DNA of 64,000 bases from Bordetella pertussis 18323. GTDB lineage: Bacteria; Pseudomonadota; Gammaproteobacteria; Burkholderiales; Burkholderiaceae_B. Location: assembly GCF_000306945.1 (NCBI RefSeq), contig NC_018518.1:1364001-1428000 (forward strand), given 5' to 3'. Of the stretch, positions 56,083 to 64,000 are shown piece by piece. Below the pieces are notes generated by a model, which ran no database searches, was not told the origin of the DNA, and was given only the letters and a program-made list of their open reading frames with translations. Both the position numbers and the translations under genes were made by a program. Each line of letters starts with the position of its first letter. The first letter of the stretch is position 1.

Positions 56083-57909
56083 ATGACTTACGCCACACCG
56101 TTGCAGGATTTCCGCTTCGCGCTCAATGAGCTGGCCGGGCTGGAGGAAATCCTGAAACTGCCCGGGTTCGAAGAAGTGACCCCGGACTTGGTGGACGCCA
56201 TCCTCGAAGAGAACGCGCGCTTCGTGCAGCAGGCCATCGCGCCGCTGAACGTGGCCGGCGATACCAAGCCGCCGGTCTGGAACGACGGCCAGGTGACCAC
56301 CACGCCGGGTTTCAGCCAGGGTTTCGCGGACTATACGGCGGGGGGCTGGCAAGGCCTGCAGCATCCGCAGAAGTGGGGCGGGCAGGGCCTGCCCAAGGTC
56401 GTGGCGGCGCCGGCGGGAGAAAACATCCAGGCGGCCAGCCTGGCGTTTTCGCTGTGCCCCATGCTGACCGACGGCGTGATCGAGGCGCTGCTGACGGTGG
56501 GTTCGGAGGCGCAGCGGCAGACCTACGTGCCCAAGCTGATCGGCGGCCAGTGGACCGGCACCATGAACCTGACCGAGCCGCAGGCCGGCTCGGACCTGGC
56601 CCAGGTGGCCACGCGCGCGGTGCGGCAGGACGATGGCAGCTACCGCCTGAGCGGCCAGAAGATCTTCATCACCTACGGCGAGCACGACCTGGCCGAGAAC
56701 ATCATCCACCTGGTGCTGGCGCGCACGCCCGATGCGCCGGCCGGGGTCAAGGGGATTTCGCTGTTCATCGTGCCCAAGTACCTGGTCAACGAGGACGGCT
56801 CGCGCGGCAAGCGCAACGATGTGTGGTGCGCCTCGCTGGAGCACAAGCTGGGCATCCACGGCAGCCCGACCGCGGTGCTGCTGTACGGCGCGGGCAAGGG
56901 CGAGGTGGGCGAGGGCGCGGTGGGCTATCTGGTGGGCGAGGCCAACCGCGGCCTGGAATACATGTTCATCATGATGAATGCCGCGCGCTATTCGGTCGGC
57001 CAGCAGGGCATCGGCGTGTCGGAGCGCGCCTATCAGCATGCGCAGGCCTACGCGCGCGAACGCGTGCAGGGGCGCGCCATCGAGGGATCGGCCGCGCCGG
57101 TGACGATTGCGCACCACCCCGATGTCCAGCGCATGCTGCTGACCATGCGGGCGCTGACCGAAGCGGCCCGCGCCGTTTCCTACGTAGCGGCCGCTGCGCA
57201 CGACAAGGGCACGCATCATCCCGACGCCGAGGTGCGCGCCCGCAACCGCGCCTTCTATGAATACCTGGTGCCGATCGTCAAGGGCTTCTCGACCGAGTCG
57301 GCCGTGGAAGTGGCGTCGCTGGGCATCCAGGTGCATGGCGGCATGGGTTTCATCGAAGAGACCGGCGCCGCGCAGCATTATCGCGATGCGCGCATCCTGC
57401 CCATCTACGAGGGAACGACCGCCATCCAGGCCAACGACCTGGTGGGGCGCAAGACGCTGCGCGACGGCGGGGCCACGGCCCATGCCTCGATCGCGGCAAT
57501 GCGCGACACCCTCAAGGCGGTGGCGGCCGAGGCGCAGCGCGCCGATACGGCCGACCACACCGCCTTGCGCGTGCTGCGCGACAATTTCGACCAGGCCATC
57601 CAGTCCTATGAGGGCGCGGTCGAATTCATTCTGGCGCACGCCGCGTCCAATGTGCGCGCGGTGTATTCGAGCAGCGTGCCTTACCTGATGCTGGCCGGCG
57701 TGGTGCACGGCGGCTGGCAGATGGCGCGCGCGGCATTGGCGTGTCGCCGCCATCTGGCGGCCGGGTCCGGCGATGCGTTCCATCGCCATAAATTGGGCAC
57801 GGCATTGTTCTACGGCGCGCACATCCTGCCGCGCGCCTTGGCCCTGGCGGCGGCGGTGCGCGCCGGCGATGTGGCTGATTCGTGCGGCAGCATGGCTGAT
57901 ATCGCATAA
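56083..57909 (+). CDS. Acyl-CoA dehydrogenase (large, DmdC-like C-terminal extension)
   Basis: A 608-residue flavoenzyme. The core ACAD fold has LTEPQAGSDLAQVATRA and the FAD/substrate segments FITYGEHDLAENIIHLVLAR and LGIQVHGGMGFIEETGAAQHYRDARILPIYEGTTAIQANDL; a C-terminal extension beyond 450 residues is typical of the 600-residue group that includes DmdC. Electrons go to EtfAB just upstream. Substrate chain length is not predictable. Confidence 0.92.
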   Translation: MTYATPLQDFRFALNELAGLEEILKLPGFEEVTPDLVDAILEENARFVQQAIAPLNVAGDTKPPVWNDGQVTTTPGFSQGFADYTAGGWQGLQHPQKWGGQGLPKVVAAPAGENIQAASLAFSLCPMLTDGVIEALLTVGSEAQRQTYVPKLIGGQWTGTMNLTEPQAGSDLAQVATRAVRQDDGSYRLSGQKIFITYGEHDLAENIIHLVLARTPDAPAGVKGISLFIVPKYLVNEDGSRGKRNDVWCASLEHKLGIHGSPTAVLLYGAGKGEVGEGAVGYLVGEANRGLEYMFIMMNAARYSVGQQGIGVSERAYQHAQAYARERVQGRAIEGSAAPVTIAHHPDVQRMLLTMRALTEAARAVSYVAAAAHDKGTHHPDAEVRARNRAFYEYLVPIVKGFSTESAVEVASLGIQVHGGMGFIEETGAAQHYRDARILPIYEGTTAIQANDLVGRKTLRDGGATAHASIAAMRDTLKAVAAEAQRADTADHTALRVLRDNFDQAIQSYEGAVEFILAHAASNVRAVYSSSVPYLMLAGVVHGGWQMARAALACRRHLAAGSGDAFHRHKLGTALFYGAHILPRALALAAAVRAGDVADSCGSMADIA

Positions 57910-57991
57910 AGTTATATGCCTTACGTATTTCCCCCTAAATAAGTTTGATGCAAGAATCAGAGCGCCACTCAACCTGAAGCAGGAGACGTCA

Positions 57992-58633
57992 ATGGGTCAA
58001 CTCCGTCTGGGCGATACCGCCCCCGATTTCGAACAAAAATCTTCCATCGGTCCCCTCCGCCTGTACGACTATCTGGGCGACAGCTGGGGCGTGCTGTTTT
58101 CGCATCCGGCCGATTTCACGCCGGTCTGCACCACCGAGCTGGGCTACACTGCCAAGCTGGTCGGCGAGTTCGCCAAGCGCAACGTCAAGGTGCTGGCCTT
58201 GTCGGTGGATCCGGTCGATTCGCACACCAAGTGGATCGACGACATCAACGACACGCAGTCGACCACGGTCAATTTCCCCATCCTGGCCGACGACGACCGC
58301 AAGGTGTCCGAGCTGTACGACATGATCCATCCCAACGCCAACGCCACCCTGACGGTGCGCTCGGTGTTCGTGATCGATCCGGCCAAGAAGGTGCGCCTGA
58401 CCATCACCTATCCGGCCAGCACCGGCCGCAACTTCGACGAGATCCTGCGCGTGATCGACTCGCTGCAGCTTACCGACAGCCACAGCGTGGCCACGCCGGT
58501 CAACTGGAAGGACGGCGAGGACGTGATCATCGTGCCGTCGCTGAAGGACGAAGCCGTCATCAAGGAGAAGTTCCCCAAGGGCTACAAGGCGCTGCGTCCG
58601 TATCTGCGCATCACCCCGCAGCCGAACAAGTAA
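57992..58633 (+). CDS. 1-Cys peroxiredoxin (AhpC/TSA, Prx6-like)
   Basis: A 213-residue peroxiredoxin. The peroxidatic cysteine is C46 in the motif HPADFTPVCTTELG; the Prx6-type RSVFVIDPAKKVRLTITYPASTGRN is present. No resolving cysteine is visible, so it needs an external thiol. AGGAG precedes the ATG at 57992. It removes hydrogen peroxide or organic peroxides. Confidence 0.93.
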   Translation: MGQLRLGDTAPDFEQKSSIGPLRLYDYLGDSWGVLFSHPADFTPVCTTELGYTAKLVGEFAKRNVKVLALSVDPVDSHTKWIDDINDTQSTTVNFPILADDDRKVSELYDMIHPNANATLTVRSVFVIDPAKKVRLTITYPASTGRNFDEILRVIDSLQLTDSHSVATPVNWKDGEDVIIVPSLKDEAVIKEKFPKGYKALRPYLRITPQPNK

Positions 58634-58651
58634 ACCGGCCGCTTCGGCGAG

Positions 58652-58677
58652 AACGCCCCGCAAGGGGCGTTTTTTTT
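58652..58677 (+). terminator. Terminator after the peroxiredoxin gene
   Basis: Perfect 8-bp stem AACGCCCC / GGGGCGTT with a GCAA loop, then six further T residues. Confidence 0.9.
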
Positions 58678-58822
58678 GCCTTGGACGGCCCGGCCGCAAA
58701 CAGCTTCCCCCACGCCGCGCTTTATGCCCTGAGGCGATGAGCAACCAAAAAATGAGTCGTTCCGTTCAGTAGGAGCGGCCGGCACACTTGCATCCATTCC
58801 GATGTTCTCGAAGGAAGCAGGT

Positions 58823-59857
58823 ATGCCACGCAACACAGCAGGTATCCGTGGCGCCATCGTGGCGCTGGCGACGGTTTTCTCGCTCGGCCTGCCATGGGCC
58901 GTGCAGGCGCAGGACAAGCAGACGCTGCTCAATGTCTCCTATGACCCCACCCGCGAGCTGTACCGGGCGGTGGACGAGGCCTTCATCAAGGAATACCAGG
59001 CCCGCGCCGGCGTGGACCTGACGGTGCGCCAGTCGCACGGCGGTTCGGGCCGCCAGGCGCGTTCGGTGATCGATGGCCTGGATGCCGACGTGGTGACGCT
59101 GGCGCTGGCCTACGATATCGACGCCATCGCCGACCGCGGCCTGTTGCCGCAGGACTGGCAGAAACGCCTGCCGCGCAACAGCTCGCCCTATACCTCGACC
59201 ATCGTGTTCCTGGTGCGCAAGGGCAATCCCAGGCAGATCCACGATTGGGACGACCTGGTCAAGGACGGCGTGCAGGTGATCACGCCCAATCCCAAGACCT
59301 CGGGCGGCGCGCGCTGGAATTACCTGGCGGCCTGGGCCTATGCGCTGGCGCGCAACGAGGGCAGCGAAGCCAAGGCGCGCGAATTCGTGGGCCAGTTGCT
59401 CAGCCATGTGCCGGTGCTGGATACGGGGGCGCGCGGCTCGACCACCACGTTCGTCGAGCGCGGCGTGGGCGACGTGCTGCTGGCCTGGGAAAACGAGGCC
59501 TTCCTGGCGCGCGAGGAGCTGGGGCCGGACAAATTCGACATCGTGGTGCCGTCGCTGTCCATCCTGGCCGAACCGCCTGTCGCCGTGGTGGACAAGGTGG
59601 TCGACCGCAAGGGTACCCGCGCCGCCGCGCAGGCCTATCTCGAGTACCTGTATACGCCGGCCGCCCAGGAAATCATCGCCCGCAATTTCTACCGGCCCAC
59701 CGACGCGGGCGTGGCGGCCAAATACGCCAGCCGGTTTCCCAAGCTGAAGCTGGTGACCATCGACGATCCGATCTTCGGCGGCTGGCGCAAGGCGCAGAAG
59801 GATCACTTCAGCGACGGCGGCACCTTCGACCAGGTCTATCAGCCACAGCGGAAATAG
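58823..59857 (+). CDS. sbp: Sulfate-binding periplasmic protein
   Basis: A 344-residue protein with signal peptide (cleavage after VQA, giving [17 protein letters not shown]). Sulfate-site motifs [30 protein letters not shown] and [18 protein letters not shown] are complete. It feeds the CysTWA permease. The ATG at 58823 is preferred because AAGGA lies 8 bases upstream; an ATG at 58802 is also open. Intact, though both permease genes downstream are broken. Confidence 0.93.
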   Translation: MPRNTAGIRGAIVALATVFSLGLPWAVQAQDKQTLLNVSYDPTRELYRAVDEAFIKEYQARAGVDLTVRQSHGGSGRQARSVIDGLDADVVTLALAYDIDAIADRGLLPQDWQKRLPRNSSPYTSTIVFLVRKGNPRQIHDWDDLVKDGVQVITPNPKTSGGARWNYLAAWAYALARNEGSEAKAREFVGQLLSHVPVLDTGARGSTTTFVERGVGDVLLAWENEAFLAREELGPDKFDIVVPSLSILAEPPVAVVDKVVDRKGTRAAAQAYLEYLYTPAAQEIIARNFYRPTDAGVAAKYASRFPKLKLVTIDDPIFGGWRKAQKDHFSDGGTFDQVYQPQRK

Positions 59858-59872
59858 CAGGATCCAGCCACC

Positions 59873-60772
59873 ATGTCCCTGGCCATTCCTTCCGGGCCCG
59901 CGCCGACGGCGGCGCGGCGCCAGCGCCCCGGCGTATTGCCGGGTTTCGGCATCTCGATGGGATACGCCGTGCTGTACCTCAGCCTGCTGGTGCTGGTGCT
60001 GGTGCTGGTGCTGGTGCTGGTGCCGCTGGCGGCCCTGCCGATCAAGAGCCTGGAGCTCGGGTGGGCCGGCTTCTAGGAGACGGTCACCGCGCCCAGGGTG
60101 GTGGCCTCGTATCGCCTGACGTTCGGGGCGTCGCTGCTGGCGGCGCTGGTCAACCTGGTGTTCGGCACCATCGTTGCCTGGGTGCTGGTGCGCTACCGCT
60201 TCCCTGGCAAGAAGATCGTCGACGTCCTGGTGGACCTGCCGTTCGCGCTGCCCACCGCCGTGGCCGGCATCGCGCTGACAGCGCTCTATTCGGCCAACGG
60301 CTGGCTGGGCGCGCCGCTGCAGCGCTGGTTCGACCTGAAGGTGGCGTTCACCCCGCTGGGCATCGTGGTGGCGCTGATCTTCATCGGCGTGCCATTCGTG
60401 GTGCGTACGGTGCAGCCGGTGCTGGAAGATGTCGAGCGCGAACTGGAGGAGGCCGCGGCCAGCCTGGGCGCGGGCCGCTGGCAGACCATACGTCGCGTGC
60501 TGCTGCCCGCGCTGCTGCCGGCCTTGCTGACCGGCTTCGCGCTGGCCTTCGCGCGCGCCATCGGCGAGTACGGCTCGGTGGTGTTCATCGCCGGCAACAT
60601 GCCCATGATTTCGGAGATCACCCCCTTGCTGATCATTTCCAAGCTGGAGCAGTACGACTACGCCGGCGCCGCGGCCATCGCCACCGTCATGCTGGCGCTG
60701 TCGTTCGCCTTGCTGCTGGTCATCAATCTGTTGCAGGGCTGGCAGACGCGCCGTGGCGGGAGGCAGCCATGA
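59873..60772 (+). pseudogene. cysT: Sulfate/thiosulfate ABC permease CysT, interrupted by an in-frame amber codon
   Basis: About 299 codons. At codon 68 TAG (60074-60076) replaces a position that is Trp (WAGFWETV-like) in relatives: the frame reads LELGWAGF, stop, then [30 protein letters not shown] to TAG is a single transition. The rest, with the EAA loop [30 protein letters not shown], is unbroken. A hexanucleotide repeat in the first membrane helix adds a Leu-Val run. Ends overlapping cysW. Confidence 0.9.
59987..60022 (+). repeat. Hexanucleotide repeat (CTGGTG)x6 in cysT
   Basis: Six perfect CTGGTG units encode (Leu-Val)6 within the first membrane helix. Copy number changes keep the frame but change helix length by two residues each. 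Confidence 0.9.
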
Positions 60773-61669
60773 GCCCGGCCGATGACCGGCCCGCCCACCT
60801 GACCGAGCCGCGCTGGGTGCGCGCGCTGCTGCTGGGCGCGGCGCTGGCGTTCCTGACGCTGTTCCTGCTGGTGCCGCTGGCCGGCGGTGTTCACCGAGGC
60901 CTTGCGCAAGGGGTGGCAGCTGTACCTGGCCGCCATCGTCGAGCCCGATGCCTGGTCGGCCATCCGGCTGACCCTGCTGGTGGCCGCCATCGCGCTGCCG
61001 GTGAACCTGGTGTTCGGCGTGGCGGCGGCCTGGGCGGTCACCAAGTTCCAGTTTCGCGGCAAGCAGTTGCTGATCACCCTGATCGACCTGCCGTTCTCGG
61101 TTTCGCCGGTGGTGGCCGGCATGGTGTTCGTGCTGCTGTTCGGGTCGCAAGGCTGGTTCGGCCCCTGGTTGCAGGACCATGACTGGAAGATCGTGTATGC
61201 GGTGCCCGGCGTGATCCTGGCGACGCTGTTCGTCACGTTCCCGTTCATCGCCCGCGAGCTGATCCCGCTGATGCAGGCGCAGGGCAGCGAGGAAGAGCAG
61301 GCCGCGCTGACGCTGGGCGCCAGCGGCTGGCAGATCTTCTGGCGCGTCACGCTGCCCAATATCAAGTGGGGCCTGCTGTATGGCGCCATCCTGTGCAATG
61401 CCCGCGCCATGGGCGAGTTCGGCGCGGTCTCGGTCGTGTCCGGGCAGGTCCGCGGCCTGACCAACACGATGACCTTGCACGTCGAGATTCTCTACAACGA
61501 GTACCAGTTCGCGGCGGCCTTCGCCGTGGCGTCGCTGCTGGCCCTGCTGGCGCTGGTGACGCTGGCGGCCAAGCAGGTCGTCGAATGGCGCAACCAGCGG
61601 TTGTCGCCGCGGCAGGCCGAGGCGCCCGTGCATGCGGGCGCGCTGGCGGTGCGGCCGGCGGCAGCCTGA
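60769..61669 (+). pseudogene. cysW: Sulfate ABC permease CysW, frameshifted
   Basis: The first frame (from 60769) encodes [25 protein letters not shown], then the correct sequence moves frame and continues [20 protein letters not shown] to 61669. The shift is at about 60880-60888 (CTGGCCGGCGGTG); removing one G restores LVPLAAVFTEAL. The remainder, including the EAA loop [20 protein letters not shown], is intact. Only the first membrane helix is separated, so an internal restart would lack it. Confidence 0.9.
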
Positions 61670-61693
61670 GCGCCGTTTACCAGGAGACGATTC

Positions 61694-62758
61694 ATGAGTA
61701 TCGAAGTTCGCGGTCTGTCCAAGCGGTTCGGCGCATTCCGGGCGCTCGACGAGGTCTCGCTGCATATCGAGACGGGCGAGCTGGTGGCACTGCTCGGGCC
61801 ATCGGGCTGCGGCAAGACCACCCTGCTGCGCATCATCGCCGGGTTGGAGTCGGCCGATGCCGGCAGCGTGCTGTTCGCCGGCGAAGATGCCACCGAAGTG
61901 GACGTGCGGCAACGCCAGGTCGGCTTCGTGTTCCAGCATTACGCGTTGTTCAAGCACATGACGGTGTTCGAGAACGTGGCCTTCGGCCTGCGCGTGCGGC
62001 ACCGTTCGCAGCGCCCCTCGGAGGCGCGGATCCGCGCCAAGGTGCTCGACCTGCTGGGGCTGGTGCAGCTGGACTGGCTGGCCGACCGCTATCCGGCCCA
62101 GCTCTCCGGCGGGCAGCGCCAGCGGATTGCCCTGGCGCGCGCCCTGGCCGTCGAGCCGCGCGTGCTGCTGCTGGACGAGCCGTTCGGCGCGCTGGACGCC
62201 AAGGTGCGCAAGGAGCTGCGCCGCTGGCTGCGCCGGCTGCACGACGAGCTGCATGTGGCCAGCGTCTTCGTCACCCACGACCAGGAGGAAGCCCTGGAAG
62301 TGGCCGACCGCGTCGTTCTGATGAACGCCGGACGCATCGAGCAAGTGGGCTCGCCGCGCGAGGTCTGGGAGCGGCCGGCCACGCCATTCGTGTACGGCTT
62401 CCTGGGCGACGTCAACCAGCTGCATGGCCATGCCACGCGCGGCGTGTGGCGCCTGGGCGAGGTGGCGCTGCCGGCGCCGGACCTGCCCGAGGCCGACAAC
62501 CAGCGCGCCATCGCCTATGTGCGTCCGCACGATATCGACCTGGCCCGCGCGGGCACGGCCGCTCCCGGCATCCCGGTGCGCCTGAACCACGTGTACCTGG
62601 CCGGACCCAGCGCCTACCTCGAACTGGCGCGCCAGGACGATCAGGCCATCATCGAGGCGCAAGTGCCTGAACCGCTGTTCCGCAGCCTGGGCCTCAAGGA
62701 GGGCGAGGCGCTGCTGGCCCAGCCGCGCCGCGCGCGCGTTTTCGCGGTGCAGCCATGA
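61694..62758 (+). CDS. cysA: Sulfate/thiosulfate ABC transporter ATP-binding protein
   Basis: A 354-residue ATPase. Walker A is GPSGCGKTT, signature [15 protein letters not shown], Walker [21 protein letters not shown], switch [15 protein letters not shown]; the TOBE-type C-terminal domain contains [12 protein letters not shown], as in CysA. It overlaps the start of cysH. The frame is intact. Confidence 0.94.
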   Translation: MSIEVRGLSKRFGAFRALDEVSLHIETGELVALLGPSGCGKTTLLRIIAGLESADAGSVLFAGEDATEVDVRQRQVGFVFQHYALFKHMTVFENVAFGLRVRHRSQRPSEARIRAKVLDLLGLVQLDWLADRYPAQLSGGQRQRIALARALAVEPRVLLLDEPFGALDAKVRKELRRWLRRLHDELHVASVFVTHDQEEALEVADRVVLMNAGRIEQVGSPREVWERPATPFVYGFLGDVNQLHGHATRGVWRLGEVALPAPDLPEADNQRAIAYVRPHDIDLARAGTAAPGIPVRLNHVYLAGPSAYLELARQDDQAIIEAQVPEPLFRSLGLKEGEALLAQPRRARVFAVQP

Positions 62759-63555
62759 TGGCGGCCCGTCCCCTCGCCGCCATCGCCGGCCTGACGGCCG
62801 CCGCCGCCGCCCGCTGGCACGACCTGCAGTCGCTCCTGGCGATCATCGCGCGGCAGTATCCCGACGCGGCGCTGGCTTCCTCGCTGGCCGCCGAAGACAT
62901 GGTGCTGACCCACGCCATCTATGCCGGCGGGCTGGACCTGGAGGTGTTCACCCTGGATACGGGCCGGCTGCATACCGAGACCCTCGGCGTGCTGGACGCG
63001 GTGGCCACGCGCTACGGGCGCGCCATCACGGTTTACCGGCCCGACGCCGCCGCGGTGCAGGCGCATGTGGACGCGCACGGCATGCACGCCTTCTATGAAA
63101 GCGTGGCGTTGCGCAAGGCCTGCTGCGAAATCCGCAAGGTCGAGCCTTTGCGCCGCGCGCTGGCCGGGCGCGGCGCCTGGATCACCGGGCAGCGCCGCGC
63201 GCAATCGGCCACCCGCGGCGAACTGCCCGACGAGGAGCGCGACCCCGTGTTCGGCCTCTACAAGTTCAACCCGCTGGCGGCGTGGAACGAGGCCGATGTG
63301 TGGAGCGTCATTCGCGCGCTGGGCATCCCGTACAACCCGCTGCACGACCAGGGCTACCCGTCCATCGGCTGCGAACCCTGTACGCGCGCCGTCCGCCCGG
63401 GCGAGGACGTGCGGGCCGGCCGTTGGTGGTGGGAATCGTCGGACTCGAAGGAATGCGGCCTGCATGCCGGCAACCGGGTCATCCAGATCGAGGCCCGGCT
63501 GCCTGAGGCCCGGATTGCTACAGACATCGATAACGCAGACAGAAAGGAAACGCCA
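62755..63555 (+). CDS. cysH: Assimilatory adenylylsulfate (APS) reductase, in frame with cysD
   Basis: The iron-sulfur ligand pairs KACCEIRK and GCEPCTR and the active-site ECGLH identify the [4Fe-4S] APS-reductase form rather than PAPS reductase. The family core ends about residue 240 at [16 protein letters not shown]. Beyond that the frame continues about 27 residues and enters cysD without any stop codon. Start ATG at 62755 overlaps the cysA stop; 62758 is the next ATG. The end given is the last base before the cysD start. Confidence 0.85.
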
Positions 63556-64000
63556 ATGAGCGCCGTCATGACCCGCAGCCATCTCGACTGGCTCGAATCC
63601 GAAGCGATCTTCATCCTGCGCGAGGTCGCGGCCGAATGCGCCCGGCCCGCGCTGCTGTTTTCCGGCGGCAAGGACTCGGTCGTCCTGCTGCGGCTGGCCG
63701 AGAAGGCCTTTCGTCCGGGCAGGTTCCCGTTCCCCTTGCTGCACATCGACACCGGGCACAACTACGACGAGGTGATCTCCTTCCGCGACGCCCGCGCCGC
63801 AGAACTGGGCGAGACGCTGCTGGTGCGCAGCGTCGAGGATTCGATCGCCCGCGGCAGCGTGGCGTTGCGGCGCGAAACCGACTCGCGCAACGCCGCCCAG
63901 GCCGTGACCCTGCTGGAGGCGATCGAGGAGCTGGGGCTGGATGCCTGCATCGGCGGAGCCCGGCGCGACGAGGAAAAGGCGCGCGCCAAGGAACGCATCT
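63556..64000 (+). CDS. cysD: Sulfate adenylyltransferase subunit 2 (partial, cut by window edge)
   Basis: The N-terminal 148 residues of CysD: HLDWLESEAIFILREVAAEC, the PP-loop ATP-pyrophosphatase motif LLFSGGKDSVVLLRLAEKAF, LLHIDTGHNYDEVI and ACIGGARRDEEKARAKERI. It activates sulfate to APS with CysN. AAGGAA at 63544-63549 lies 6 bases before the ATG, so it can be translated on its own despite the open frame from cysH. Confidence 0.93.
   Translation, partial: MSAVMTRSHLDWLESEAIFILREVAAECARPALLFSGGKDSVVLLRLAEKAFRPGRFPFPLLHIDTGHNYDEVISFRDARAAELGETLLVRSVEDSIARGSVALRRETDSRNAAQAVTLLEAIEELGLDACIGGARRDEEKARAKERI

Noticed and set aside
59987..60022. Phase variation by the CTGGTG repeat
   Set aside because: The unit is 6 bp, so copy changes keep the frame and cannot switch the gene on and off.
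58766..62662. 1,298-residue minus-strand open frame
   Set aside because: Antisense to sbp-cysTWA; composition is that of a codon shadow, with no start signal or motif.

Overview
The window is high-GC chromosomal DNA from a beta-proteobacterium of the genus Bordetella, most likely B. pertussis. The main reasons are three near-identical 1,043-bp IS481 copies, the tmRNA tag ANDERFALAA, the order gph-ubiG-ompA-gyrA-serC-pheA-tyrA-aroA-cmk-rpsA-ihfB, and the large number of freshly broken genes. The species call is an inference from these features; no database search was run.

Layout. 1-4.7 kb: 5' end of ygfZ (minus), then mltG-tmk-holB-tatD and an ankyrin-repeat protein. 4.9-8.9 kb: an iclR / polar amino-acid ABC transporter / hutG operon in which the permease (amber codon) and hutG (frameshift) are broken. 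9.0-10.4 kb: gdhA. 10.4-19.5 kb (minus): a GntR-controlled catabolic operon (TRAP transporter dctPQM, CitE-like lyase, TPP enzyme, M20 amidohydrolase, frameshifted aldehyde dehydrogenase). 19.6-30.5 kb: two inverted IS481 copies enclosing an 8.8-kb block. The block holds a branched-chain-type ABC transporter (livG cut by IS481, livH with an amber codon) and a divergent oxidative cluster (VOC protein, FAD monooxygenase, LysR regulator, frameshifted luciferase-like enzyme, ene-reductase cut by IS481). Coding sequence does not resume across either IS, so both are rearrangement junctions.

30.6-35.0 kb: an orphan hicA toxin gene with a strong palindromic operator, tmRNA, an MFS transporter, gph, ubiG and ompA (all minus). 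35.4-49.9 kb: a long plus-strand housekeeping series from gyrA through serine and aromatic amino-acid synthesis, cmk, rpsA, ihfB, lapA-lapB and the heptose genes hldA-hldD, ending with a ComEA-like gene. 49.9-51.0 kb: a third IS481 with a perfect 6-bp target duplication, followed by cysM. 52-58.6 kb: mltB-like transglycosylase, histone-deacetylase-like hydrolase, etfBA, acyl-CoA dehydrogenase, 1-Cys peroxiredoxin. 58.8-64 kb: the sulfate assimilation cluster sbp-cysT-cysW-cysA-cysH-cysD, in which both membrane permeases are broken and cysH runs in frame into cysD.

Themes. At least nine genes are degraded, by amber mutation, frameshift or IS481 truncation. Three separate ABC importers have lost only their membrane permease by point mutation while their binding proteins still look intact. 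IS481 inserts at CTAG, and the TAG of that target supplies the transposase stop codon, so each copy has a different last residue. No wholly new system was found; the most interesting items are the permease-loss pattern, the cysH-cysD fusion, the orphan HicA with its operator and the IS481 junctions.
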